A stretch of 21,607 nt of DNA from Zygnema cylindricum (Eukaryota; Streptophyta; Zygnematophyceae; Zygnematales; Zygnemataceae), in the NCBI GenBank assembly GCA_037447655.1, contig JBBHKE010002586.1, positions 7,501-29,107 on the forward strand. The letters are read 5' to 3'. A program made the translations under genes and the position numbers. The notes beneath the pieces are model-generated. The model saw only the letters and a list, made by a program, of their open reading frames with translations. It had not been told where the DNA came from and did no database searches. Positions 1 through 8,582 of the stretch are shown here, piece after piece (the first letter of the stretch is position 1; each line of letters opens with the position of its first letter).

Positions 1-199
1 ATCGAAGAGCCGCGAGACGTTGGATGATAACGATATTTGTCAGACTGGACAACCAACGGAATTCAAAAAAATTGCACATGATATGTATTGTACCTTCCAG
101 TATCCAACCGGAATTTCAAAAGTAATATAGTTAACGCTTTTTCCCCACGCTATATCTGTCAGCGGTCATTCGTTACCCTAAAAACCTAAAAAAATGAGC
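1..199 (-). repeat. Family G element, old copy C, first segment
   Basis: This segment aligns, in reverse complement, with the interior of the repeat at 15595-16354 (for example its 15880-16100 part). Shared landmarks in the same order are GCACATGATAT, a CCAACCG-AATTTCAAAAGTAAT stretch, a TCATTCGT word and CCTAAAAA-CCTAAAAAAATGAGC at the right end. Divergence is high, with many substitutions and short indels, so this is an older copy than the two at 15.5 and 17.5 kb. The copy enters from outside the window on the left and is interrupted at position 200 by a TA-flanked element. Homology resumes at 830. No coding function is visible. Confidence 0.72.
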
Positions 200-829
200 T
201 ACACCGCGAATCGTAATTAGAGTAAAGAAAAAATTAGAGTAAAAAAACAAAAAAAACAATTAGAGTTATGAACGCTAATTTGTGTGATAGAACTTTTTCA
301 CAGAGGAAGTTTACTCTAATTTATTTAAGTACTTTATATTGGGTTATATCGGCAATAATTATCTGCGCTGTAATTATGAACACTAAATTACGTAGACGTA
401 CAAAATCTGTCAGTCCGTATTGTTTTGATGTCATTATAACGTTAGTACTATTTGTCACGCTGAATGTAACTTAATGTTCACACTGACGACGATACTGTCG
501 ACGGACGAGAGTTATGCGAACGACTTTTTTTCGATGTGATTAATTTATTTGTTTAGTGCGATTTCACCTGCGAGCGTGATTCTATTAAATCATTATTTGT
601 ACCTTTTTATTTATAAAAGTACAATTTTGCACGGTCGAACGTCGTTCGTACTCCACACTATTCAAAACAAACCTATATTATATTTTTTTACGCTAAATAA
701 ACCTTACCTTAAATAGAATAATGAGAAATTTATAATCATTTACTCTATTTAAGGTGGTAGAGTCAAAATTTAGGGCGACCGAATTAGCGTTATTTACTGT
801 AATTACGATTCGCGGTGTAGGTGTCTGAC
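200..829. mobile_element. CACCGCG-TIR non-autonomous DNA transposon, copy 1
   Basis: A 626-bp element (202-827) is flanked by TA on both sides (200-201 and 828-829). The left end reads CACCGCGAATCGTAATTAGA and continues GTAA. The right end is its inverse with one mismatch in 24 bases. Short TTAGAGTAA / TTACTCTAA words recur near both ends and look like subterminal repeats. A second copy with the same ends lies at 18458-19788. The paralogous empty site GAGCTGGCATCTGACAAG in the 15.5-kb repeat matches the joined flanks (GAGC-TA-GGTGTCTGACAAG), which supports a TA target duplication. No transposase is present. A TA duplication is compatible with Tc1/mariner-type elements, but the superfamily is not settled by the termini. 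Confidence 0.85.
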
Positions 830-1098
830 AAGGCGTCTGCAAATAGTACCAAAGTTGTAGGTTGTACGATGACCTGGTACGCACGTACATGGTATATTGG
901 TATGCAAATGAGTATTTTAAGTTAAAATTGGTCGGTGTAAAAATCATTGACGATTTTCAGTATCCATGTTAGCTTACGTGGTAACACTCAAGTGAGAACA
1001 CGTGGCTCACAGGCTCTACGCGTTAAACCATCGTTCAAACTTTCAAAGTATAACAGCCCGTAATGTTGGCCGTACAATCACAGAATTTGGCAATTTGC
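830..1098 (-). repeat. Family G element, old copy C, second segment
   Basis: This is a continuation of the copy that starts at position 1, after the 200-829 insertion. Reverse complement of 15600-15865 aligns along it: TCTGACAAG-GCGTCTGCAAA, GTACGATGACCTGGT, TACATGGTAT, TTGGTCGGTGTAAAAA, TTGACGATTTTCA, AGCTTACGTGGTA-CACTCA, GTTCAAA and GTTGGCCGTACAA-CACAGAA appear in order. Homology stops at about 1090, where the hAT element is inserted. It continues briefly at 2644 with TGATGGAA, which corresponds to the terminal TGATGGAACGCC of the younger copies. Confidence 0.8.
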
Positions 1099-1389
1099 TA
1101 GTGTTGGGTATCGAGGACCGTTTGCCGATATTCGATATATATCAAATTTCAGGTACCCGATAATCGATATATCGCTTCGATATATCGAATTTCAAATTAT
1201 CACGATGTATTGCCGATATATTGCCGATTTACGTATCGTCAATATATCGAAGCTAAAAATAAATAAAAAAATCCCACAGGTTTTCAAAGTCTCGTGACTT
1301 CGGACAAAGTGACTGTAAAATCTTTGCCGGAAAGAAATACAGTTTTTTCCTGAAAGTCAGCAGAGTGAAGGAGATCTCAGAGGTACATT

Positions 1390-1600
1390 GACGAGGTACA
1401 CTTGTGAAGTACACGTACGTCATACGCAGGTACGATTTTCCAGACGAAAAAGGTCGGTTTACAGATATTCGATGATTTTTGAGATTTGGTAGTCAGCTTA
1501 CGTGGAACCACTCATATCAGAACACGTATGTAAAACTTTTTGACAAAAGATACGCGATGTACCCGAGGCCTCTGTAATACATAAATTTTGCTGTCCGTAC
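1390..1600. repeat. Diverged family G-like fragment inside the hAT element
   Basis: The stretch GGTCGGTTTACAGATATTCG, followed by ATGATTTTTGAGAT and then CAGCTTACGTGGAACCACTCA and AGAACACGT, matches in order the segment at about 937-1004 of copy C (GGTCGGTGTAAAAATCATTG, ACGATTTTCAG, TAGCTTACGTGGTAACACTC, GAGAACACGT). The surrounding bases are much more diverged. It is either an older capture by the hAT element or shared ancestry of the two interiors. An adjacent inverted repeat GAGGCCTCTGTAATA / TATTACAGAGACCTC lies at about 1565-1614 with one mismatch. Confidence 0.5.
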
Positions 1601-1705
1601 TATTACAGAGACCTCCTCGTGTAACCATACCCCCAAATATTTAATCATTACAATTTCAGAATTAGTACTTTTTTGTCGGTTACATTTTGCGGCGTCTACA
1701 TTTAA

Positions 1706-2401
1706 GGGCGTGTCCCCATGTAACCGATATTTTGAAACGTTATTTTGGAATTTAGCGCTGATTTTACGGTGTACTTTTCAAAGTGTGCCTATGTGAATCG
1801 TTACTTGCGCGTTCATTATTTTGAATATGTGGCAGCTGTACACGTCGCCAATACTTGCGAAACCCAAACTGCTGACATTTGTAGACGCCAACGGTCTCGG
1901 AACAAACTGCGGACATTTGTACGCCGCAAAGAGCTCCTGACATACTGGGACAGTTGTCGACGCCGACTGTCATTTGTTGACGCCCACACGTGAACGACAT
2001 AAGCAATCGCCTACGTCTACAAAATGACATTTATAGACGCCCACAAGTGGACAACATAAGAAAACGGACAAACAATTTTTTTGTCGTGTATTCTCCCAAC
2101 TGCAAAAAAACAAATGAAAGCTTTTGACGCGTGCAACCCAGGATTTCTATTCGTCAATAGGTTAGTATTTTGATTAAAAGCAAGTCGCGATTTGATTTCA
2201 TTGCAAGTGTGAAGATGAGCTGGAAGTGGGTCGCGATGATAATACTGCCAAATCGCCGTACCTTTCAAGTTCCAAGATGACGCAAAATGTATTTGAGGTT
2301 TTGCCCATTTTTCGTACGGCGTAATATTTTCAAGTAGGAAGTCCCATTTTCTGTGTAAACGACAGAAAAAAACCCTTACTTGAACACATGGGGACACGCC
2401 C
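1706..2401. mobile_element. PIF/Harbinger-like MITE nested in the hAT element
   Basis: The 16-bp perfect terminal inverted repeats are GGGCGTGTCCCCATGT (1706-1721) and its complement (2386-2401). TAA lies directly outside each end (1703-1705 and 2402-2404). A 3-bp TWA target duplication with G-rich termini is characteristic of PIF/Harbinger elements, including Tourist-like MITEs. The length is 696 bp and no transposase is visible. The interior at about 1870-2050 contains four degenerate repeats of GACATTTGTAGACGCC. The ORFs here are open on both strands and do not resemble a known protein. Confidence 0.82.
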
Positions 2402-2672
2402 TAAGTCACGGAACGAAAATAACGGCGTACGTGGCGTATTAGACAATTTGGCTTTTTCGCTAAAATAACATATTATATAAAAAAATAAAAAAATAAATTT
2501 AAAAAATACTATATATCGCGATATATATCGCGATGATTTATGTTGGTATTGGTACGATATATCGAGGATCCTGCTTGATCGATATATCGAATATCGAGAT
2601 TATCGCGATATGAATTTACCCGATACCCAACACTAGAATTTGCTGATGGAAACAAACAAAGCTGCGGTATGA

Positions 2673-3070
2673 GGATGTCCACCCAAACCGTCAAAAAATT
2701 TGCGTAAAAACTTACGGCCGGTAAAACCCTCTCTGACAACGCGCGAGGAGACGCCACCAATGAATGAGAAAGTTACAGGCTGGCGGTATGATATGTCCCT
2801 TTTCCTTTCAATTAACCCCATCACTTTATCTAAAAACGACTTTTGAATCGTTGGTTTTTGCACTTCACACTGACCTTGGTTTGATTGCTCGAGTACTGTA
2901 CGGTCCAGCAGATGCGATTCTCACAAATCAAATTTACCTTAGCACCAGAAATTCGGTTCGGTTCGGTTCGTTTCATGTTGAAATTGAGATCAGCACACGT
3001 CACCATCCCTATCGGGTCGCATGCGGCCGCCGATACGGACGCAAATTTTTTAACGGTTGGGAGGACACCC
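2673..3070. repeat. Imperfect inverted-repeat element (MITE-like)
   Basis: The arm at 2673-2705 begins GGATGTCCACCCAAACCG and continues with an A-rich AAATTTGCGT. It is matched in inverse by 3039-3070, whose complement begins GGGTGTCCTCCCAACCG and also runs into AAAAAATTTGCGT. About 27 of 32 positions agree. The enclosed 330 bp holds no convincing gene; a (GGTTC)n run lies at 2950-2972. No clear target duplication was found, so the exact ends and superfamily are uncertain. A GGATGTCC word also recurs twice just downstream at 3123-3152. Confidence 0.5.
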
Positions 3071-3488
3071 CTAAAAATCCAGTAGGTATCTTGAAACTGT
3101 AATTTTTTATGGCTAATTTTAGCGGATGTCCACCTGGCAGTGTGGGATGTCCATTTATAATTAGAGGACAACGTCCTTACTGCGCTAATCTTGGCAGCAT
3201 TCGGGGTAGGGAAACTAAGAGCGCATCGGCTCGGTTAAAAAATCCATCGGACGGTTAGTACTCCTCCTCAAAAGCAGAAAAAAAAAAACTTTTTCAATTA
3301 TTGTAATCATTGCATTTTGACCAGAACCGAGGTCAGTTCCGGCATTTCACCAAAACTGTACCATTTAAACTCAGTTTTCGACGGAAATGACTCAAAACGA
3401 ATTTCATCCAGAAAGCACAATTGTCAGGTGAGAGCTTCGTTGAATAAGTCAAAGCAAAGCTGTTGCCGAATTGAGGCATTTTGTACTT

Positions 3489-3561
3489 TCTCTCCCTTTC
3501 CGCCCTCTCTCTCCTTATGTAATCACTTCCTCCCTTCTCCCCCTCTCTCCCCTTCTATAAA
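3489..3561 (+). promoter_or_regulatory. Pyrimidine-rich core promoter with TATA box for the ARM gene
   Basis: A C/T-dominated tract (3489-3555) ends in CTATAAAG, with TATAAA at 3556-3561, about 95 bp upstream of the ARM start codon. Transcription would be expected roughly 30 bp downstream, near 3590, leaving a leader of about 65 nt. Y-patches next to TATA boxes are common in plant core promoters. The assignment rests on motif and position only. Confidence 0.55.
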
Positions 3562-3639
3562 GAGTGCTGGCTAGATCTTCGGAATTTCGAGGAACAGACA
3601 GAAGTTGCCAAATACTGGACGGTTCCTATTGCTTGTAAC

Positions 3640-3672
3640 ATGACTCTTTTCTGTAATGGTCAGAGAAGGTGA
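3640..3672 (+). CDS. Short upstream ORF overlapping the ARM start codon
   Basis: An ATG at 3640 opens a ten-codon reading frame that stops at TGA 3670-3672, in a different frame from the main ORF. It overlaps the main ATG at 3656 by 17 nt. Ribosomes that begin here would end 14 bases past the main start. It could therefore reduce translation of the downstream protein, unless leaky scanning is frequent. It exists only if transcription starts upstream of 3640, as the TATA box at 3556 predicts. Confidence 0.35.
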   Translation: MTLFCNGQRR

Positions 3673-5390
3673 GACAGATAGGTTGGAAAGGCAGGCAAAA
3701 TTAGGAGCAGAGATGGAGAGACAAGGGACAGAAGAAGTGAAGAAGGAAGAAGTTAAAGAGACTAAGCCAGTTTTCCAGGAGAGCCGTTCCATGTCAATAT
3801 TAAGTAAGCCAGACATGGGCGATGGCCGCGGGAGGAGTATTGAAAAACTTAGAAAAATGATGCTGAAATCGCCTTCAGAAAGGGTTGGACCTTCCACAAT
3901 TGTGAAACCTAAAAACGAGCCATGTCTGACAAGACATGAATCTTTGATTCTGAAAGCTTCTACACGTGAAAGTGGACCATTAAGCCTTGGAGCTATTCCA
4001 GTTGTTATGGAGGAAACAGTAGAGGAGGGACCTATAATTGAAATTTTAAGAGTGGTATTAGAAGCTGAGGATAGGAAGGAAAACAGGATAAAAGAGGGCA
4101 AAAGTAATAGTGTTCCACAAGAAAGCAAAGGATGTCAAGAGAGCATAGAAACGGAGGCTTGTTCCAGTTCAGTTTTGACTGTCCAGAAGGCTGTTGAGGC
4201 ACTGTGGAATATGACGAAACTCTCCAAAGCTGTCCGCAAGAAAATGGTGGAACTAGGAGCCATAACTGCCCTTCTTCCGCTTCTTGATTTCCAAAATGCT
4301 CTTATACAAGAGTCTTCAGTCACAGTTTTGCTTAATCTCGCTCTGGAACCGGAAGCGAAAGTACGAATGGTAGTCGAAGGGGCGGTAGGTCCATTGCTGA
4401 AGATAGCCCGGCACGGGGCAAGTGTAAAAGCTCGTGAAAATGCCGTGGGAGCGGTTTGCAGTTTGTCAGTGTCTGCAGAAGGAAGGAGAGCCATGGTGAA
4501 AGCAGGAGCTGTGGAGCTTCTTGTTACCTGTTTTGCGTCCGGAAGTACAACCGCTAGAAAAGACGCTGGACTAGGACTTTTTAACTTAGCAATTGATCCA
4601 CAATATCGGATTGACATAATATGTGCAGGAGCAGTTCGTGTCATTTTAGAGATTTTGGAGCCTCCTGTTGTTTTAGAAGTGGAAGAAGAGGTGATGGCTT
4701 TGCTTTCTGTGTTATCGAAGAGTCCAGACGCGTGTCAGCTTTTGGAGAAAAGAAGTGCCATAAGACTGCTGGTTAATATGTTGGAGGAAGGCGCTACGGA
4801 GACGACGAGAATAAACGCAGCAGCGTGTCTTCTGCAAGTCGCATCTGCAAATGAAAAATGTATTTCTCTAATAAGACAGGAGGGCGGGGTGTTTCCACTT
4901 TTGCCTCTCAGCCAAAGTCCATCGACACGTGGGCGTGAGAAGGTGCGTTGTAATGTTTTCAGTATGCTTTCATTTTAACTTTCTACACTTACATAATCAT
5001 GGTGGTCTTTCTAACTTTTTTGATGCGTTGTCTTTGTGTTTGTGGTTGGTCGCCTTGTACTTCAAGAGATTGTTTACTTTTTTTGTCTTGCCTATGCTGT
5101 CTGTGTGATACAATTGGTGGAGGTCACAGTCAAGGTGTGAGTTTGTGTTTATCGTCGTTTACAGTGTTTAGTTTCTTTCAGTGGTCTACTTTGCAGTGGA
5201 AAGTGTTGTGCCAGTTGTGTGCAGTTCTTGTGCCCATGCAAAGGGCAAAGGTGCAGAAATGTAGTTAAGAATTGAGTGAGGCTATACGTAATCATTCGAT
5301 TGGGTTTTCTTAATTTTTCTTTTATATTGTGTTGATCTGCAGGCGACTTCTTTGTTAAAGCTCTTGAGAGCCAGTCAAACAACGATATAA
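3656..5390 (+). CDS. Armadillo-repeat protein (PUB/ARM-like, no U-box), two exons
   Basis: Exon 1 is 3656-4942 and exon 2 is 5343-5390, giving 444 residues. The intron (4943-5342, 400 bp) is GT-AG, phase 0, with donor GAGAAG|GTGCG and a T-rich tract before CTGCAG. Splicing replaces an 11-residue read-through tail with ATSLLKLLRASQTTI, whose A-LLKLLR pattern is typical of the C-terminal end of plant ARM proteins. Residues 1-165 are charged and probably disordered. About 170-425 form five to six ARM repeats, each with the GA(I/V)xxLLxLL and LxNLA signatures (for example GAITALLPLL at 201, VLLNLAL at 224, GLFNLAI at 307). No U-box, kinase domain, signal peptide or membrane segment is visible. 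ARM repeats bind proteins, so a scaffold or adaptor role in cytosol or nucleus is an inference. The start is the first ATG of the open frame, and the ORF is uninterrupted. Confidence 0.88.
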
Positions 5391-5662
5391 AGTTTGAAAC
5401 CCTTTCTAATAGTGTGTGATTATTTTCGGGTTAGTTAAGAAGAAAAGAGGAGCAGTCTTCCATGGAATGTGTTAATAGAGTGGAAGGGAATAACGGAACA
5501 AGACACCTCAACATGGAACTGTTGCCTCTCACAGCTTTAAGTTTACCTGCGCAAGTTCTCCCGAATTATATCATTGTAGGAGTACTACGTGCAATTATTT
5601 ATTGAATCTTTTTCACAAAAAATATTTGTAGCTAATAATCTTTGTAGCCTCACTCGAATAAA
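5391..5662 (+). terminator. 3' untranslated region and poly(A) signal of the ARM gene
   Basis: After the TAA at 5388-5390 comes AT-rich non-coding sequence. A canonical AATAAA lies at 5657-5662, about 270 nt downstream, so cleavage near 5675-5690 would be plausible. No further exon with an open frame is visible. Confidence 0.45.
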
Positions 5663-6204
5663 GAAAGCCTTTCTTACGAAAGAGTATGGTTGGGATGCGT
5701 TTTTGAGCAAATTAGTGGATTAGGGTTTCAGAATTCTTGTAGTAATGGAAAGACTAAGTTCCAGAGTTTGGTTTGTTGGATTATGAAGACCCTACTGGAA
5801 GCTGTAGTTTGGAATATACTATTATCAGGTCACGTATGATAAGTGACATATTGTAAATGTTAAGGCCAGCCTGGTTCTCTTGGTTGGACTCCAAAGTAAT
5901 TCATACTTATTGTGTACCGTATGCCACTTCGATGGGAGGGAAGTGCAGATTTTTGTCCACTTTTGGGAACCTGATTTATTTTAGATTTGTTTTTTCATAA
6001 TTTGAATTAGGTCATTATTTGTGAAAACTTTTCATATTTACATTGTATTAGACGTGCTTTGTGTGGCCTTAGTTAGTTAAAGAGTCTGATGGGCTTGAGT
6101 AAGAAGACTGTGTGTCGCTATTAGAGTTGAGAATAATATGTTTATTTCTTCATTTCCATTGACTTCTCGACCGTGCCACTCCATGTTTGATTCAAACACC
6201 ACGA

Positions 6205-6331
6205 CTCCTCCCTTCCCTTCCCCTCCTTCCCTTCCCTCCCTCCTCCCTCCTCTCCCTCCTCCCTCCCTCCCTCCCTCTCTTCCCTCTCCTCCTTCCTCCT
6301 CCCTCCTCCCTCCTCCTCCCTCCCTCCCTCC
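6205..6331. repeat. 127-nt polypyrimidine tract (CCCTCC-type)
   Basis: Every base from 6205 to 6331 on the plus strand is C or T, mostly CCT and CCCT units. The minus strand therefore carries many GGGA runs in a row and could form a G-quadruplex or triplex. The apparent ORFs here on both strands (Ser/Pro/Leu-rich or Gly/Glu/Arg-rich) are by-products of the repeat. Confidence 0.9.
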
Positions 6332-7479
6332 ATTCATTAAGCCACCATACCTGCATGACCTAACTATGTATTCCTTTTATGTAGGCTTCCAATGTAGGGT
6401 TAAGTAAAATTGCATAGGTACTAGACCTAACGATCTGCAAAGGCCGGAAGTGATCCTTGCTTGAATGAGAGCCACAAGGTCAAATTTGCGATCTTAAGTC
6501 TTGTGACCCAATGAAGTGTGGAGGATGTTTGTGAGGCCATCATTAAAGGCAAAATGATATGAGGCTAAAGTGGGAAGTGGGGCGGTTAGTGACGGTGAGG
6601 TAGGAAAGGTGGTGGGTGAAACACCTTGTCAAAAGAGCAAAATCCATTTTATGATTTAAGCATGGGGAGATTGTCTATATGACAGACTTTTGTTTGAATA
6701 GTATAGTTGAAGAAACGAAGTGACAAAAAGTACTCTAGCCAATTCTTTTTTTTTCAGATTTTTTGAATGTAGTGTTGATTGTCACAAAGTGGGAAGTGCC
6801 GGAAAGGAATGTGTGATCCTCAAAAAGAGGGAAGAGGAGAGAAGTGTCCTCCATTGGAGGATGTGGAGGGGGAGGGGAGGAGGAGGAGAGATGGGCGAGA
6901 AACTCAGAAATGTTGCCGTGAAAAAAGACAAGGAGATGGTTGGAAGGGGACAGGGGACTGTCAGGATTACTGCCGATGGAGTGGGGAGGACTGCAAATGA
7001 CTGTAAAAAACAAATATATATTTGAGAGCAGAATTAAACCAAAAAAATACTTACTTGCTCGTTATCGAGTATTGTAAGGACATCAAACAATATAATATCA
7101 AAAAATGAACTTTTAAAACAGTTAAACATTTTTCCGACAGTCGAAAGCGTTTAGCTCTATGATGGATCGTTGCATTTTTCTTCTAAGGCAGGAAATGGAA
7201 AGGTTACGGCTTTACCTTTTTAAGGTAAAGTCATGATTGAAAGTAGTATTTTGACTGCAATGTTTCAACTCTAATAACGATAGGCGGAATATTATATCAG
7301 ACCCTCTTCGATATACAAGACCTCTTCGATATGCAAAACTTAAATCCGATTGTTTCAGTTCCATAGATAAATATGGTTACAAAACACTCGGCTCGAACGG
7401 TACTAACGAGAAGCTATAGCCAATACAACACACCAGAAAAACCAGAGTTGATAACACTTATTTTGGCCCACAAAATACA

Positions 7480-7610
7480 CTTAATAATATTGGCAGTTTG
7501 TTTTCTCAGCGATAATTTCATATTCAGTCCGAAGTTATCCGCGTCAATCGGACCTAAACTAATAACATTTAAATAAACTCTACACTAAACATAACACGTT
7601 TGACGGTGTA
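7480..7610. repeat. Possible relic of a CACCGCG-type MITE
   Basis: Bases around 7547-7590 (AATCGGACCTAAACTAATAA followed by an A-rich stretch and ACTCTACAC) resemble 14770-14815 inside another relic (GATCGGACCTGAATTAGAAT and so on). The segment ends in GACGGTGTA at 7602-7610, reminiscent of the CGCGGTGTA right end of the family. No left terminus could be identified, so this is a weak call. Confidence 0.25.
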
Positions 7611-7926
7611 ATTAGGTGTCCAATTAAAAATCAACCGAAGGAGAGAATTTTTAACTCTTTGAGGTAAACACATGCTCGTAACCATAAATGCATACAACAA
7701 ATTTCAAAGCTATGAATTCATCGTCCAAAACGAGAAAAAAGAAGATCAGGACCGTCCAGATGATCTTACCATAAAAAACATTACACAGTCCGTGTAAATT
7801 CGTTTTTCCCCACTTTAATTTCGTAAAGCAAAAACATGACGATGAACATCCTCTAATTAATTCAGCTCTAGTTCCCACCAGGTTTTTTGCTCCCTTTGTT
7901 ATCCTTCCTTTTCACGTTCCTTTCCT

Positions 7927-7932
7927 TTTATT
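7927..7932 (-). terminator. Candidate poly(A) signal of the C9orf78-like gene
   Basis: TTTATT on the plus strand reads AATAAA on the minus strand, about 650 nt beyond the stop codon at 8583-8585. It was the first canonical signal noticed downstream. Plant genes often use degenerate signals, so an earlier site is possible. Confidence 0.25.
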
Positions 7933-8582
7933 TAAAGTTGTTATCACGACTGAAATATTACCTTATGCATACATTTTACTCTCCTACGGGAGTATTAAAT
8001 CGAACTGATATCCATTAATAGTTTGTCTTTCTGTTTTTTTCATGTCAAACTAACAAACCGATGTCAAACTTGAAAAATACCACTTTTTCACTTCAAAAAA
8101 TGACAAATGACAGGAAAATTTGGATTCAATTCTCCAAAACCTAACCCTAAAACCCCAAAAAAACCTATTTTTAAACTTATATTCAGACTAAAAAAACTAA
8201 TATTTAGACTAGTAAACAAAATCTTAGCATTTATAAAACACTAAACCCTGTTTCTTACGAATGTCCCATTCACTTTTCACTTCCTGGGCAAAAAAAAAAA
8301 CCACTTCGAGGGTCTTAAAAGGGACAAAAAAAAACCCTTTATAACTAAAAAACATCATCCACATGAAAAAACCCTAACAGCCAAAAATACCGACTCCCTC
8401 TCTCTTACATCATTCCCCCTCTCACACCTTAACTCCACCCTCTCTACCTCTCTACCTCTTGAAATCTCTTCAACCCGAACGATTGTGGTCCTTCCGACCT
8501 TATTCCTTTGAGTCGAATTGACCATGAGTGTTTGAAATCCTTCAGTTCTTTGGCGACGCAAAGATCCGGATTTCGAGCCGGA

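Larger units (their letters stand above)
1099..2635. mobile_element. hAT-type non-autonomous transposon
   Basis: The 15-bp terminal inverted repeats are perfect: TAGTGTTGGGTATCG at 1099-1113 and its complement at 2621-2635. They begin with TAGTG, as is typical of hAT elements (consensus YARNG). The flanks CAATTTGC (1091-1098) and GAATTTGC (2636-2643) agree at seven of eight bases, fitting the 8-bp target duplication of hAT elements. Both subterminal regions (1120-1260 and 2508-2620) are crowded with the palindrome CGATATATCG and variants; hAT transposases are known to bind subterminal repeats. The length is 1537 bp, or 838 bp after removing the internal element at 1706-2401 and one TSD copy. 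No transposase ORF or DDE/BED domain is visible, so it would need a helper in trans. Confidence 0.85.
5663..8582. other. Intergenic region with low-complexity tracts
   Basis: No supported gene lies here. Contents include a 127-nt pure pyrimidine tract (6205-6331), a purine-rich stretch (about 6825-6960), a 9-bp stem hairpin with a TTT loop at 7210-7230 (CTTTACCTT...AAGGTAAAG), two direct copies of CCTCTTCGATATRCAA at about 7304-7335, and an interstitial telomere-like stretch (CCTAACCCTAAAACCCC) at 8140-8156. The last 650 bp are probably the 3' UTR of the minus-strand C9orf78-like gene. Small ORFs on both strands lack recognisable features. Confidence 0.6.

Noticed and set aside
2017-2397. 126-codon minus-strand ORF
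   Set aside because: It lies inside the PIF/Harbinger-like element, ends in its TIR, and has no transposase or other recognisable motif.
3571-4644. Two long minus-strand ORFs opposite the ARM gene
   Set aside because: They are mirror frames of a well-supported coding exon with ARM-repeat periodicity on the plus strand.
6077-6407. Overlapping ORFs on both strands in the CCCTCC tract
   Set aside because: The frames are open only because a two-letter repeat lacks stop codons. The translations are simple-sequence peptides.
8360-8560. Possible plus-strand plant promoter (AAACCCTAA telo-box and CT-rich leader) near 8360-8500
   Set aside because: The first downstream ATG gives a three-codon frame, no gene follows, and the region is the 3' UTR of the minus-strand gene.
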